Under the pieces are notes generated by a model that had not been told where the DNA came from, did no database searches, and saw only the letters and a list, made by a program, of their open reading frames with translations. A DNA stretch of 64,000 nucleotides from Sulfomarinibacter sp963733915. GTDB lineage: Bacteria; Acidobacteriota; Thermoanaerobaculia; Thermoanaerobaculales; Sulfomarinibacteraceae. Positions 36,598 through 44,914 of the stretch are shown in pieces. The stretch lies in assembly GCA_963733915.1 (NCBI GenBank), contig CAVTEP010000001.1:496001-560000 (forward strand), given 5' to 3'. The stretch's first letter is position 1. Each line of letters opens with the position of its first letter. Both the position numbers and the translations under genes were made by a program.

Positions 36598-37082
36598 GAA
36601 CGGGCTTTCCCTTCCTTGATGACCGAACTCCAATCGACCTCGAGGCGGGCCTCGAGAACCTTATCGATCGGCAGTTCGATCTCTTTTCCGGAGTCATCGA
36701 AAATGCGCACCACGTCGCTGCGCAGTCCCAGCAGTTCACCAACCACGACTCGGTGCTCGCGGTATTCGGGCGCCATTCGAAGCTTGACACGATGGCCCAC
36801 GAATCGATCGTAGTCGTTGAGACTGTATAACTTGCGGTCGAGGCCCGGGGAGGACACCTCGAGGGTGTAGTGATGGTGAATCGGGTCCTCGACATCGAGC
36901 ATCGCTGACGCCTGCCGGGAAATCGATGCGCATCTTTCGAGAGAGACACCATCCGGGCCGTCCACGACCAGGCGCAAAACCGTTTTCGGGCCCGACCCCG
37001 CGACCTCGGTCGCGAGAAGTTCGAGCCCCTCGTCCGCGACGATGGCGGCGAGTTGGTCCTGAATTACCTGATCGAGCTTCAT
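36594..37082 (-). CDS. rimP: Ribosome maturation factor RimP
   Basis: A 162-residue two-domain assembly factor for 30S subunits. RLVVDGPDGVSLERCASISRQASAMLDVED and YTLEVSSPGLDRKLYSLNDYDRFVGHRVKLR are diagnostic. I chose ATG 37082, which carries GGAGGAG at three to five nt and gives normal length; the longer frame to 37322 would translate the leader and its terminator. First gene of the rimP-nusA-infB operon. Confidence 0.94.
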   Translation of the reverse strand: MKLDQVIQDQLAAIVADEGLELLATEVAGSGPKTVLRLVVDGPDGVSLERCASISRQASAMLDVEDPIHHHYTLEVSSPGLDRKLYSLNDYDRFVGHRVKLRMAPEYREHRVVVGELLGLRSDVVRIFDDSGKEIELPIDKVLEARLEVDWSSVIKEGKARS

Positions 37083-37089
37083 TTCTCCT

Positions 37090-37148
37090 CCGGCTGCAGA
37101 AAAAAAAGTGGGCCTCGGGCCCACTTTCCGTTCGAAAGCAGCAGCCGG
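37090..37148 (-). promoter_or_regulatory. Structured leader with intrinsic terminator before rimP
   Basis: On the minus strand a 10-bp stem AAAGTGGGCC-CGA-GGCCCACTTT (37105-37127) runs into eight T (37100-37107), an intrinsic terminator located before the first gene. Flanking it, CCGGCTGC (37141-37148, reading minus) is the exact complement of GCAGCCGG (37090-37097), which abuts the rimP ribosome site GGAGGAG. The pairing would enclose the terminator and partly mask the ribosome site. Confidence 0.75.
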
Positions 37149-37149
37149 T

Positions 37150-37178
37150 TTTATAGCACATAGGGGGCCCGGGCGCAA
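37150..37178 (-). promoter_or_regulatory. Promoter of the rimP-nusA-infB operon
   Basis: Reading the minus strand: TTGCGC (37173-37178), 17 nt, then TGC-TATAAA with the -10 at 37150-37155 and an extended TG. Transcription would start near 37143, giving a leader of about 60 nt that contains the terminator described above. Confidence 0.65.
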
Positions 37179-37199
37179 GGAGCGCTCAGGTGTCCCTCG

Positions 37200-37258
37200 T
37201 TGCATTGTCTGTGCTGGAGGCGCAACCGGCTTGGGAGTGGCCGAGTCAAACAATGCAA
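37200..37258. repeat. Inverted repeat between divergent operons
   Basis: TTGCATTGTCTG (37200-37211) and CAAACAATGCAA (37247-37258) match at 11 of 12 positions with 35 nt between. Located between the rimP promoter and the MidA-type methyltransferase gene; could be paired operator half-sites or a remnant element. Confidence 0.6.
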
Positions 37259-37328
37259 AGGGTGGGGTCCTATATAAGAAAAGGCGGGCACATCCGGCGA
37301 GAAGGGCGCCCTGGGTTAACATCTCCCC

Positions 37329-38441
37329 ATGTCATGGATCGCCGACGAGATCGAGGCGCGGGGAGGCGAGGTGCCCTTTGACGAGTACATGGCGCTCGCG
37401 CTCTACCACCCGGAGCACGGTTACTATTCGAGCGAGCTCCCCAGGTACGGGCGCGACGGCGACTACCTGACCGCGCCCACCGCGTCTCGGTGGTACGCGC
37501 GTCTCCTGGCGCGCCTCCTGTCAGGGATCTCGGCCGCAAAAGGCCCTGTCCGCCTGCTCGATGTGGCGTCGGGAGACGGCTCTTTGATCGCGGGCGTTTT
37601 CGATGCCATGGAGGGAAGGGCCTCGCAGACTCTGTCAGAGATCGTTTCGGTGGAGCGGTCGCAATCGATGCGCAAACGGCAACGCGGACGATTGGCCGGC
37701 ACGCCGGTCCCCATTTTCTGGGTCGGCGAGGCCGCAAGCATTCCTCTATCCTCGTCGCCGGCCGTGCTTCACGCCTCCGAGCTCTTCGACGCGCTGCCGG
37801 TTGCGAGAGTGGTCGCACGAAAAGGGAATCTGCAGGAGTTTTGGGTGGCTGTGAGTGGGGGAGGAATTCAGTTGCTGGAACGGCCGTCCAGGGCCGAAGT
37901 GGCTGCTTACTTCAAGAGCCACGGCGTCGATCTCGAAGAAGGGCAGATCGCGGAGGCCGCACTCGCCGCCGAGGGGTTGCATCGGCATCTCCTCGCGGCG
38001 GCAGGAAATGACGGCCTCGTGATTGTCCTCGATTACGGCTACGATTCGAATCGTCTTTACAATCCGCGCGGTCGCCGGGGTGGGTCGCTCGCGACCTTCC
38101 GGGGGCACCGCCTGGGTCGTGATCCCCTGCAGTCGCCCGGCGAGCTCGATCTCACGGCGCATGTCAACTGGGACGATCTTCGGCGCGCGGCAGCGACCGG
38201 GTGGCACGAGATCGGCCTGTGGTCGCTGGCCGAGTTCCTTGTCCGGGCCGGCATCGCGGACGAGCTCGAGGAAATGGGTCTGGGGATGGAGGCTGAGCTC
38301 AACGCAGCCACTCTCACCGCCCGTCAGGAGGTCAAACGCCTTCTCGATCCGGACGGGATGGGCTCGGATCTCAAGGTGCTCGTGCAGGCAACCGCCGACA
38401 TGGTCGAGACCGCCAAGTCAGTTTTTAGTTTTGAGTTATGA
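37329..38441 (+). CDS. MidA/NDUFAF7-family SAM-dependent methyltransferase
   Basis: A 370-residue DUF185 protein. N-terminal FDEYMALALYHPEHGYYSS is the family signature, then the SAM-binding motif VRLLDVASGDGSLIAGV and IVSVERSQ, HASELFDALPVARVV, and GLVIVLDYGY with RGGSLATFRGH. Mitochondrial NDUFAF7/MidA methylates an arginine of the complex I NDUFS2 subunit; bacterial targets are not established. The last six residues (SFSFEL) and the stop are encoded by repeat element 12, so the original C-terminus may have been displaced. Divergent from rimP. Confidence 0.88.
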   Translation: MSWIADEIEARGGEVPFDEYMALALYHPEHGYYSSELPRYGRDGDYLTAPTASRWYARLLARLLSGISAAKGPVRLLDVASGDGSLIAGVFDAMEGRASQTLSEIVSVERSQSMRKRQRGRLAGTPVPIFWVGEAASIPLSSSPAVLHASELFDALPVARVVARKGNLQEFWVAVSGGGIQLLERPSRAEVAAYFKSHGVDLEEGQIAEAALAAEGLHRHLLAAAGNDGLVIVLDYGYDSNRLYNPRGRRGGSLATFRGHRLGRDPLQSPGELDLTAHVNWDDLRRAAATGWHEIGLWSLAEFLVRAGIADELEEMGLGMEAELNAATLTARQEVKRLLDPDGMGSDLKVLVQATADMVETAKSVFSFEL

Positions 38442-38520
38442 GTTTTGAGGTCCCGACCGCCCTCCCCGATGACGCTGGGTGGGTGGAGGAAAACTCAAAA
38501 CTCAAAACTCAAAACTCAAC
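38421..38520. repeat. Intergenic hairpin element 12 (TTTTGAG / CTCAAAA arms)
   Basis: Left arm TTTTTAGTTTTGAGTTATGA and more of the 7-nt word; core CCCGACCGCCCTCCCCGATG to GGGTGGGTGG; right arm 38489-38520 is four copies of AACTCAAA, the complement. Lies between the convergent methyltransferase and proS genes and overlaps the methyltransferase stop codon. Confidence 0.88.
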
Positions 38521-38521
38521 A

Positions 38522-40243
38522 CTACGACCGAAGGTCGTCAAGCAGCGCTTCTACGACCGACACCATCTCCGCGATCGGTGTCGCCCGCTTCTCCCCGTCG
38601 CGGCGCAGGCTGATCTCGACCTCGCCGGCGTCGAGACCTCGTTGGCCGAGGACCACCCGTACCGGGAAGCCGATAAGGTCCATGTCGTTGAACTTGACCC
38701 CCGGGCGCTCCGGGCGGTCGTCAAAGAGAACATCGATGCCTGCATCCTCAAGCTGGGTGTGGAGGTCTTCCGCGGCCTTCACGACTTCCGGCTTGTCGGC
38801 GTTGAGGACCAGAAGCACAACCTCGAAGGGCGCCAGCGGGAGCGGCCAGATGATCCCCTTGTCGTCGTGGTTTTGCTCGACGGCGGCGGCGAGCGTGCGA
38901 CCGACCCCGAGGCCGTAGCAGCCCATGATCATCGGCAGCTCATTGCCGTCTGCGTCCTGGAAGCGGCAGTTCATCTTTTCGGAATACTTGGTGCCGAGCT
39001 TGAAGATGTGACCGACCTCGATACCGCGGTTTTCGACCAGGACCTTGCCGCAGGCAGGGCACGGATCGCCGGCAGCGGCGAGCCGGACGTCGGCCACCGC
39101 TGTGGGCTCGAAATCGCGTCCGGGGACGACACCAACGAGGTGGCTGTCGGCGGCGTTGGCGCCGGTCGCGGCGATCGCGAGGTCCATCACAGTGGGGTCG
39201 GCGACGATGCGCACGCCTTGGAGGCCGACCGGTCCGGAGAATCCCTGTGGTCCGCCGGTGATCTCCTCGATTTTGGCCTCGGTGGCGAGCTGGAGCTGGG
39301 TGCATCCGAGAGCGTTCTTGAGCTTGACCTCGTTGACCTCGAGATCTCCGCGGATCAGGACGGCGACGTGTTCGCCGTCGGTTTCGAAAATCAGGGTCTT
39401 GATGAGATGGGCCGGCGCCACGCCGAGAAACTCGGCAACCTCTTCCACCGACCGCATCTCCGGGGTATGAACGGCTTGTGGAACAGCGCTCGGCTGGAGG
39501 GGCCAGGCGGGCGCCGCCTCGACCGGTCCCGCCTCCGCCTTCTCGACATTGGCGCCGTAGTGGCAGGCGGGACAGGAGAGGATCGCGTCCTCGCCGGTAT
39601 CTGCAAGCACCATGAACTCGTGCGATTCCGAGCCGCCGATGTTGCCGGTGTCGGCTTCGACCTTGGTGTATCCGAGACCGCAGCGTTCGAAGGTCCGGCA
39701 GTAGGCTCTCTCCATCGCGCGATAGGCGAGGTCGAGGTCGCCGGCGTCGGCATGGAAGGTGTACGCGTCCTTCATGACGAACTCACGGCCGCGCATGAGG
39801 CCGAAACGGGGCCGGATCTCGTCCCGAAACTTGGTCTGGATCTGGTAGAGGTTGACCGGCAGCTGGCGATACGAGGTGATGGCGCGTCGCACCATGTCGG
39901 TGATCACCTCCTCGTGGGTCGGGCCGAAGCAGAAATTTCGTTCGTGGCGGTCGTTGATCCGCAGCAGCTCGGGTCCGTACTCGTACCAGCGGCCGGACTC
40001 CTGCCACAGCTCGGCCGGTTGCACGGCCGGCATCACGAGCTCCGCCGACCCTGCGCTGTCCATCTCCTCGCGGATGATAGTCATCAGCTTGGTCATCGAA
40101 CGCCAACCGAGTGGCAGGTAGCTGTAGATACCTGCCGCAACCTTGGAGATGAGGCCGGCGCGTGTCATCAATCGATGCGAGACGACCTCGGCGTCCGACG
40201 GGTCCTGGCGCAAGGTATGAATGAATGTCCGGGTCCAACGCAT
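38522..40243 (-). CDS. proS: Prolyl-tRNA synthetase, bacterial type with editing domain
   Basis: A 573-residue class II synthetase. From ATG 40243: motif 1 region LPLGWRSMTKLMTIIREEMD, motif 2 TKFRDEIRPRFGLMRGREFVMKDAY, the INS editing domain (about residues 220-400, with KTLIFETDGEHVAVLIRGDLEVNE) and motif 3 GCYGLGVGRTLAAAVE. The anticodon domain closes the protein. The large insertion marks the bacterial-type enzyme that edits mischarged alanine. The upstream open frame is non-homologous. Its stop lies at the edge of repeat element 12. Confidence 0.95.
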   Translation of the reverse strand: MRWTRTFIHTLRQDPSDAEVVSHRLMTRAGLISKVAAGIYSYLPLGWRSMTKLMTIIREEMDSAGSAELVMPAVQPAELWQESGRWYEYGPELLRINDRHERNFCFGPTHEEVITDMVRRAITSYRQLPVNLYQIQTKFRDEIRPRFGLMRGREFVMKDAYTFHADAGDLDLAYRAMERAYCRTFERCGLGYTKVEADTGNIGGSESHEFMVLADTGEDAILSCPACHYGANVEKAEAGPVEAAPAWPLQPSAVPQAVHTPEMRSVEEVAEFLGVAPAHLIKTLIFETDGEHVAVLIRGDLEVNEVKLKNALGCTQLQLATEAKIEEITGGPQGFSGPVGLQGVRIVADPTVMDLAIAATGANAADSHLVGVVPGRDFEPTAVADVRLAAAGDPCPACGKVLVENRGIEVGHIFKLGTKYSEKMNCRFQDADGNELPMIMGCYGLGVGRTLAAAVEQNHDDKGIIWPLPLAPFEVVLLVLNADKPEVVKAAEDLHTQLEDAGIDVLFDDRPERPGVKFNDMDLIGFPVRVVLGQRGLDAGEVEISLRRDGEKRATPIAEMVSVVEALLDDLRS

Positions 40244-40286
40244 GTTCTGCTCCGATTCAACGCTGAAGGATTGACAGAGTAACGCC

Positions 40287-41144
40287 TCAGCCCGCGCTGT
40301 AGTCGTAAAAGCCGCGTCCCGACTTGCAGCCGAGTCGGCCTGCGTCGACCATTTTCGCAAGCAGCGGACACGGCCGGTACTTGGGCTCGCCGAGCTCGGC
40401 ATGAAGTGTCCGCATCACGCTCAGGCAGTTGTCGAGCCCGATGAGATCCGCGAGCCGCAGAGGACCCATCGGATGGTTCATTCCGAGGGTCATGATCTGG
40501 TCGATGGATTCAACGGTCGCGATGCCCTCGGCAACAGCAAAAACCGCCTCGTTGATCATCGGCATCAGCAGACGGTTGGATATGAACCCGGGCTGGTCGA
40601 GGCATTCGACCGGCGTCTTCCCCATGGCCTCAGCCGTCGCCCGAACGGCGGCGATCGTGGTGTCGGCTGTGTCGAGACCGCGGACAACCTCGACCAGGCG
40701 CATCACCTGCACCGGATTCATGAAGTGCATGCCGACCACCTTCGATGGGCGGCTGGTAACGGCGCCGAGGCGGGTGATCGAAATCGATGAAGTGTTCGAG
40801 GCGAGAAGGGTCTGGGAGGGGCAGAGTGCGTCGAGTTGACGAAATATCTCCGATTTGATGGCGAAGGACTCCACTGCCGACTCGATCACCAGATCGGCGC
40901 GCCGGTGGTCGACAACGCGGGTGCTGGTCGTGATGCGTCCGAGGATGTCTCTCTTTTCGCCAATCTTGGCGACACCTTTTCTGATCTGGCGATCCAGGTT
41001 GTGGCCGATCGAGTCGAGGCAACGTTCGAGGACCTCGGCCTCGATGTCCGTAAGGATCACATCAAAACCCGCCAGGGCTGCGACGTGGGCAATGCCTGCC
41101 CCCATCTGTCCGGCGCCGACGATACCGATCGTACGAATGCTCAT
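40287..41144 (-). CDS. hbd: 3-hydroxybutyryl-CoA dehydrogenase
   Basis: A 285-residue NAD-dependent 3-hydroxyacyl-CoA dehydrogenase of the short single-function type. IGIVGAGQMGAGIAHVAALAGFDVILTDI binds NAD; SNTSSISITRLGAVTSRPSKVVGMHFMNPVQVM contains the substrate and catalytic His regions; GFISNRLLMPMINEA follows, and the C-terminal dimer domain is intact. It may act in beta-oxidation with the two acyl-CoA dehydrogenases and the crotonase in this window, or in butanoyl-CoA or PHB metabolism. ATG with GAGGAGG at four nt. Confidence 0.93.
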   Translation of the reverse strand: MSIRTIGIVGAGQMGAGIAHVAALAGFDVILTDIEAEVLERCLDSIGHNLDRQIRKGVAKIGEKRDILGRITTSTRVVDHRRADLVIESAVESFAIKSEIFRQLDALCPSQTLLASNTSSISITRLGAVTSRPSKVVGMHFMNPVQVMRLVEVVRGLDTADTTIAAVRATAEAMGKTPVECLDQPGFISNRLLMPMINEAVFAVAEGIATVESIDQIMTLGMNHPMGPLRLADLIGLDNCLSVMRTLHAELGEPKYRPCPLLAKMVDAGRLGCKSGRGFYDYSAG

Positions 41145-41237
41145 GCCGCCTCCTCACCAGGTGCGGGCCGTGACTGGGACCGGAGGACGCGCGGGCCGGA
41201 TCCCTCCTTGTGCCGTCGCCATTTTCCGGCGGGTGGG

Positions 41238-41564
41238 TTAAAGAAGGCTGTCGAGCTTGGCCGTGAGGCTCGCCTTGTCGGTCACGCCCACGATACGATC
41301 GGTGACCTCGCCGTTGCTGACAAGGAGAAGGGTCGGAATGGCCTGGATTCCGTACTTGACGGCGGTGTCTCGGTTCGAGTCCACGTCGAGCTTGCCCACG
41401 ACGACGCGGTCCGCATACTCCTTGGCGATCTCCTCGACGATCGGGCCGATGACCCGGCACGGTCCACACCACACCGCCCAGAAGTCAACCAGCGCGGGCT
41501 TTCCCGCATTGAGAACGGTTTCCTCGAAGTTCGTATCGGTGATCTCAACTGCATTGCCTGCCAT
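41238..41564 (-). CDS. trxA: Thioredoxin
   Basis: A 108-residue thioredoxin. Active site WCGPC in PALVDFWAVWCGPCRVIGP, the cis-proline loop IQAIPTLLL and the C-terminal helix are standard. ATG 41564 with GGAGG at eight nt is chosen; the longer open frame is unrelated. It would supply electrons to fRMsr and possibly to the arsenate reductase found in this same window. Lies downstream of nothing obvious on its strand, 90 nt before hbd's start. Confidence 0.95.
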   Translation of the reverse strand: MAGNAVEITDTNFEETVLNAGKPALVDFWAVWCGPCRVIGPIVEEIAKEYADRVVVGKLDVDSNRDTAVKYGIQAIPTLLLVSNGEVTDRIVGVTDKASLTAKLDSLL

Positions 41565-41728
41565 CAGGTCGTGCCTCCAAGCTCGAATCTCGGTCTGCCC
41601 ATTCACAGACTGGGGGATGATACACCATTGTCCAAGCGGTTCACGGAATCCTCGCGCTGCGTGTTCGAATTCCGCCCTTCGTGTTCGGCCACCGAAAACG
41701 AGGGCAGAATTCGAGTTGAGGACCTCTC

Positions 41729-43039
41729 TCAAATACCAATATCTTCCAGAACGTCGTGAGCGACTTTTTCGCCGTACACGATGGCGTAATTCTGCCCACG
41801 GTCTTCGGGAAAAATCTGCGCCATCGTGCACAGGTACAACCCCGGCACGGGCGCGCGCCGCGAAGGAATGCAGTCGCGGTAGCCGACCGTCACAACCGGC
41901 TGGGCGTATTCGGCCCGGAAGTGGTGGCTCTTGACGATCCAGGACGGCTCGAAGGAGGGGTTGATGGTTGCCAATGCCGGCAGATACGACTCTAGGACGC
42001 TTTTCTTCGGCGCCATGAACATCGGGTGCTCACGGAAAAGGTAGTTCGATATGTAAAGGATGTGGCGGCCGCCGTAGCGCTCCTTCGGGACGTAGTTGGT
42101 GTGCTCTATGAGACCGCCGAATGGAAGCTCGGGATCGGCGATGTTGAGCCAGTAATAGGGCGTCAGCGAATGATAGAGTTCGAGAATCGTGCAAATCGCC
42201 CCGGTTGCTCGAAGATCGTCGAGCCCGGCTCGTTCGTCATCTGCCAGCAGATGGCCCGCGATCTCGAGGTAGTCGAAAACCGGCGCTGCAACCACGACCC
42301 GCGCGGCTTTCCACGTCGCGCCCGATGTGTGGAGGTCGAAGCTGCCGTCGGCACGATCGATCCTCTTCACCGCCTCCTTGAGGTGAAGGGTGGCTCCGAG
42401 TTCCTCGAGCCGCCGCTCGAGGGCGTCCACCAAACGCGCGAAGGAGCCTCGCATGTAGCCCAGGCGCTCACCCAGGCCGGACGCCGAGCGGGACTTCCCT
42501 CGCAGGCACAGCTTTCCCCACAACCACACCATCGCCACTTTTTCGGCGTCCTCTGCGAATTTCTGGTAGAAAAGAGGTCCCCACACGGCCCGCCACACCC
42601 GTTCGCCCTGGTGACGGCGGATCCATTCTGCCGCTGTCACCCGTTCGAAACGGGAGGGATCTCTCGTGCGCTGCAGCAATACGGTGGATACCGCGAATCG
42701 CAGCTTGTCGACAGGCGACAGGGGACCGAATCGGAGCAGCGACTGCGGTGTTCCAAAGTCCCACAGCCGGCCGTCGGCCCAGATCCCCATTCGCGAGGGG
42801 AGCCACTCGATCTGGTCGGCGACCCCGAGCTCTTCGGCGAGCGCTACATAGGATGTGTCACTGGTGAAGAGGTGGTGGTAGAAGGCCTCGAGGGGCTCGC
42901 CCCCGACTTCCAACACCCGCGCCAGACCGCCCGGGCGGGGGTATCGTTCGAAGACCCGCACACTGCATCCGGCCTGAGTCAGCCGGAGGGCCGCGGTGAG
43001 ACCGGCGAGACCTGCGCCGACGACGGCTACGTCGTCCAT
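41729..43039 (-). CDS. FAD-dependent amine-oxidase-like oxidoreductase
   Basis: A 436-residue flavoprotein. Rossmann motif VAVVGAGLAGLTAALRLTQAG and ERYPRPGGLARV bind FAD; the FDLHTSGATWKAARVVVAAP strand and the C-terminal PGLYLCTMAQIFPEDRGQNYAI motif complete the FAD fold. It resembles the protoporphyrinogen oxidase/UDP-galactopyranose mutase/carotenoid desaturase superfamily, including a conserved FYQKFAEDAEKVAMVWLWG segment. The exact substrate cannot be inferred. It starts four nt after the upstream secreted-protein gene and is probably co-transcribed with it. Confidence 0.83.
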   Translation of the reverse strand: MDDVAVVGAGLAGLTAALRLTQAGCSVRVFERYPRPGGLARVLEVGGEPLEAFYHHLFTSDTSYVALAEELGVADQIEWLPSRMGIWADGRLWDFGTPQSLLRFGPLSPVDKLRFAVSTVLLQRTRDPSRFERVTAAEWIRRHQGERVWRAVWGPLFYQKFAEDAEKVAMVWLWGKLCLRGKSRSASGLGERLGYMRGSFARLVDALERRLEELGATLHLKEAVKRIDRADGSFDLHTSGATWKAARVVVAAPVFDYLEIAGHLLADDERAGLDDLRATGAICTILELYHSLTPYYWLNIADPELPFGGLIEHTNYVPKERYGGRHILYISNYLFREHPMFMAPKKSVLESYLPALATINPSFEPSWIVKSHHFRAEYAQPVVTVGYRDCIPSRRAPVPGLYLCTMAQIFPEDRGQNYAIVYGEKVAHDVLEDIGI

Positions 43040-43043
43040 GACG

Positions 43044-43802
43044 TCAAAAGATCACATGTTTGATGTAAAACGATTGGGTTGGCGTGGCGCCCTTTGCCAG
43101 TTCTTCGGCGAGCTCTGGGGTCAACCGGAAGGTTCCGGCGGGTTTGCCCGAAGTTTGAATCATCTCCAGCTCGACCGCTTCGGGGGCAATCCCCTGTTGC
43201 AGGGTGACGATCAGGTTGAAGGCCTCGGCCACAACCTCGAGCGCCTTGAAGACCTCACGTTCAGAGTCCGTCACCGCCTGCACGAAGTAGAAGTTCGGTT
43301 GGGTTCCCTGACTCGTTCGGTATATCAGAAGGTCCTTGTCGTCAAAGATCTTCGTGAAAGCCTGCTCCACTCGCTGGTCATGGTACTTGGTGTCCTGCAG
43401 CTTGATCCCAGGCGTCGGGACCGGAGTCGGCGAAACGGTTGAACGAAGCTCGGCCGCGGCTGCGCTCGCGTCGATGGAGGCATGTTGGCCGAGGGAGGTT
43501 TTGGGCGTCGGCGTTGGAATCGGCGCCGCCTCCACCGACAACTCCTCGATGAGCAGTGCGTCGCCGAGACCGAGCTGATTGTAGCGCTCGGTCTCCACCA
43601 AATCGACAAGCTGCAGAGGATAGCTGGCGACGGTACCGGTTGCGAGGGTGATGATTGCGTTCGGGCCCTCGATCCGCATCGGCTCCTTGCACCGGATCTT
43701 GTGCCCGCTCTTGAGTATCACGACATAGCCGCCGCTGGCGGCGGCGATCATTGCCGTCAACACAATCGCCGTCATCAGCCCGAATACGCGATCCCGCCAC
43801 AT
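43044..43802 (-). CDS. Secreted hypothetical protein with proline-rich linker
   Basis: A 252-residue exported protein of unknown function. Signal or anchor MWRDRVFGLMTAIVLTAMIAAASGG, then a small strand-rich domain (YVVILKSGHKIRCKEPMRIEGPNAIITLATG, reminiscent of short SH3-like modules that face the periplasm), two PTPTP/PTPVPTP linkers and a mixed alpha/beta C-terminal part. ATG 43802 follows AGGAGG. It is immediately upstream of the FAD oxidoreductase gene. Confidence 0.7.
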   Translation of the reverse strand: MWRDRVFGLMTAIVLTAMIAAASGGYVVILKSGHKIRCKEPMRIEGPNAIITLATGTVASYPLQLVDLVETERYNQLGLGDALLIEELSVEAAPIPTPTPKTSLGQHASIDASAAAAELRSTVSPTPVPTPGIKLQDTKYHDQRVEQAFTKIFDDKDLLIYRTSQGTQPNFYFVQAVTDSEREVFKALEVVAEAFNLIVTLQQGIAPEAVELEMIQTSGKPAGTFRLTPELAEELAKGATPTQSFYIKHVIF

Positions 43803-43910
43803 TGCCCTGACCTCCTATGCGCTCGTCAAACATTATACCCATTCGATCAGAAAGCGACCAAGGCTTCACGTTGCAAAGACTTGCTGCCAGCGATCAGGGA
43901 CGATTGGCAA

Positions 43911-44819
43911 TCACCCCGCTGCCGGCGTCGATGAGGGTCTGGAGATCATTCCCAACAATTCGCCCCGCGAACCGGTTCGCGTCTTGCGGTACAGGTGTTT
44001 CAGGTGGTCCCGGACCGTGTGTGGGCTGATGCCGAGCTCGGTTGCGATCGCCACCGTGGTCAACCCCTGGACGAGAAGCTCCAACACCTCCAGTTCGCGC
44101 GGGCTGAGACCGAAACTCGCGGCGAACACCCCGACCCTGGCGTCGGACCCTGTTTCAACGAGCTGCAAGAATGCGAGCACCGCGACCGGATCATTCTCGG
44201 ATGCGGCCCTGACTCGAGTCACCTCGCAGGTCATTGCCCGCCCGTCGACCAGATTCAAGGTGCCCTTCCAGGCCGAACCGGCACCGTCCGCGAGCGCGGT
44301 CTGTTCGACCAACGCGCAGAGCAGGGTGAACAGCGGCTGTCGAGGGTGACCGTCGGTCTCGGCAAGGAGTTCGTCTTCGGTTTGGAGGGAAAGGAGGTGG
44401 TCGGCGGTCGGGTTGGCGTACACGATGTCACCCCCGGCGTCGAACAGGAGGACCGAGCCCGAGGTCGCATCGAGGACAGCACGCATCAACCGCGCCTGAG
44501 TGTTCAGTCCGTGGCATTCGAGAATCGTCTCGAGGCACAGCGACAGCAGGTCTTCGAGTTCCTGCGAGGGTTTGGCAGCGGCGGGGATGCGGAGCAAGGC
44601 TCTGAAGTCGGGTCCAACCCGAAGCTGCAGGGGTGTGGATCGTCCCCGACCCGATCCGAGGCGATAGCTTTGGGATTCGCCGTCACCGTCGGGTTCGAGC
44701 TCGAGCTCCACCCAATTGAAGGCGCCCATGGTCTGCGCGACGCGCAAGAAACCCAGGATCTCCGGGTCATCGACGGCCGGACAGCGTGGCTGGAAGAGAA
44801 ACGGATGCTCGGCGCCCAT
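43911..44819 (-). CDS. PAS-like/LuxR-type transcriptional regulator
   Basis: About 302 residues. The C-terminus is a LuxR/GerE helix-turn-helix (LSPRELEVLELLVQGLTTVAIATELGISPHTVRDHLKHLYRKT). The middle holds a PAS-like domain (DATSGSVLLFDAGGDIVYANPTADHLL). No receiver domain or histidine kinase is adjacent, so the PAS domain probably senses a small ligand. I placed the start at ATG 44819, preceded by AGGGAAAGAG and by TACAAT with TTTGGC 17 nt further up; the longer frame to 44870 would include that promoter. Divergent from ffh. Confidence 0.82.
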   Translation of the reverse strand: MGAEHPFLFQPRCPAVDDPEILGFLRVAQTMGAFNWVELELEPDGDGESQSYRLGSGRGRSTPLQLRVGPDFRALLRIPAAAKPSQELEDLLSLCLETILECHGLNTQARLMRAVLDATSGSVLLFDAGGDIVYANPTADHLLSLQTEDELLAETDGHPRQPLFTLLCALVEQTALADGAGSAWKGTLNLVDGRAMTCEVTRVRAASENDPVAVLAFLQLVETGSDARVGVFAASFGLSPRELEVLELLVQGLTTVAIATELGISPHTVRDHLKHLYRKTRTGSRGELLGMISRPSSTPAAG

Positions 44820-44876
44820 CTCTTTCCCTATTGTAGCCCTCTCTTCCGATGAGCCAAAGTCCTGCATCACCGACTC

Positions 44877-44905
44877 TTGACCTCTATCCGGTGCTGGCTT
44901 AGACT
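44877..44905 (+). promoter_or_regulatory. Promoter of ffh
   Basis: TTGACC (44877-44882), 17 nt, TAGACT (44900-44905). The ATG follows after only nine nt and no ribosome site is visible, so the mRNA is leaderless or has a leader of two or three bases. Confidence 0.7.
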
Positions 44906-44914
44906 GCCGATCCT

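Noticed and set aside
37128..37328. Possible tRNA or small RNA gene between rimP and the methyltransferase
   Set aside because: No tRNA cloverleaf or T-loop sequence found; the inverted repeat at 37200-37258 alone does not define an RNA gene.
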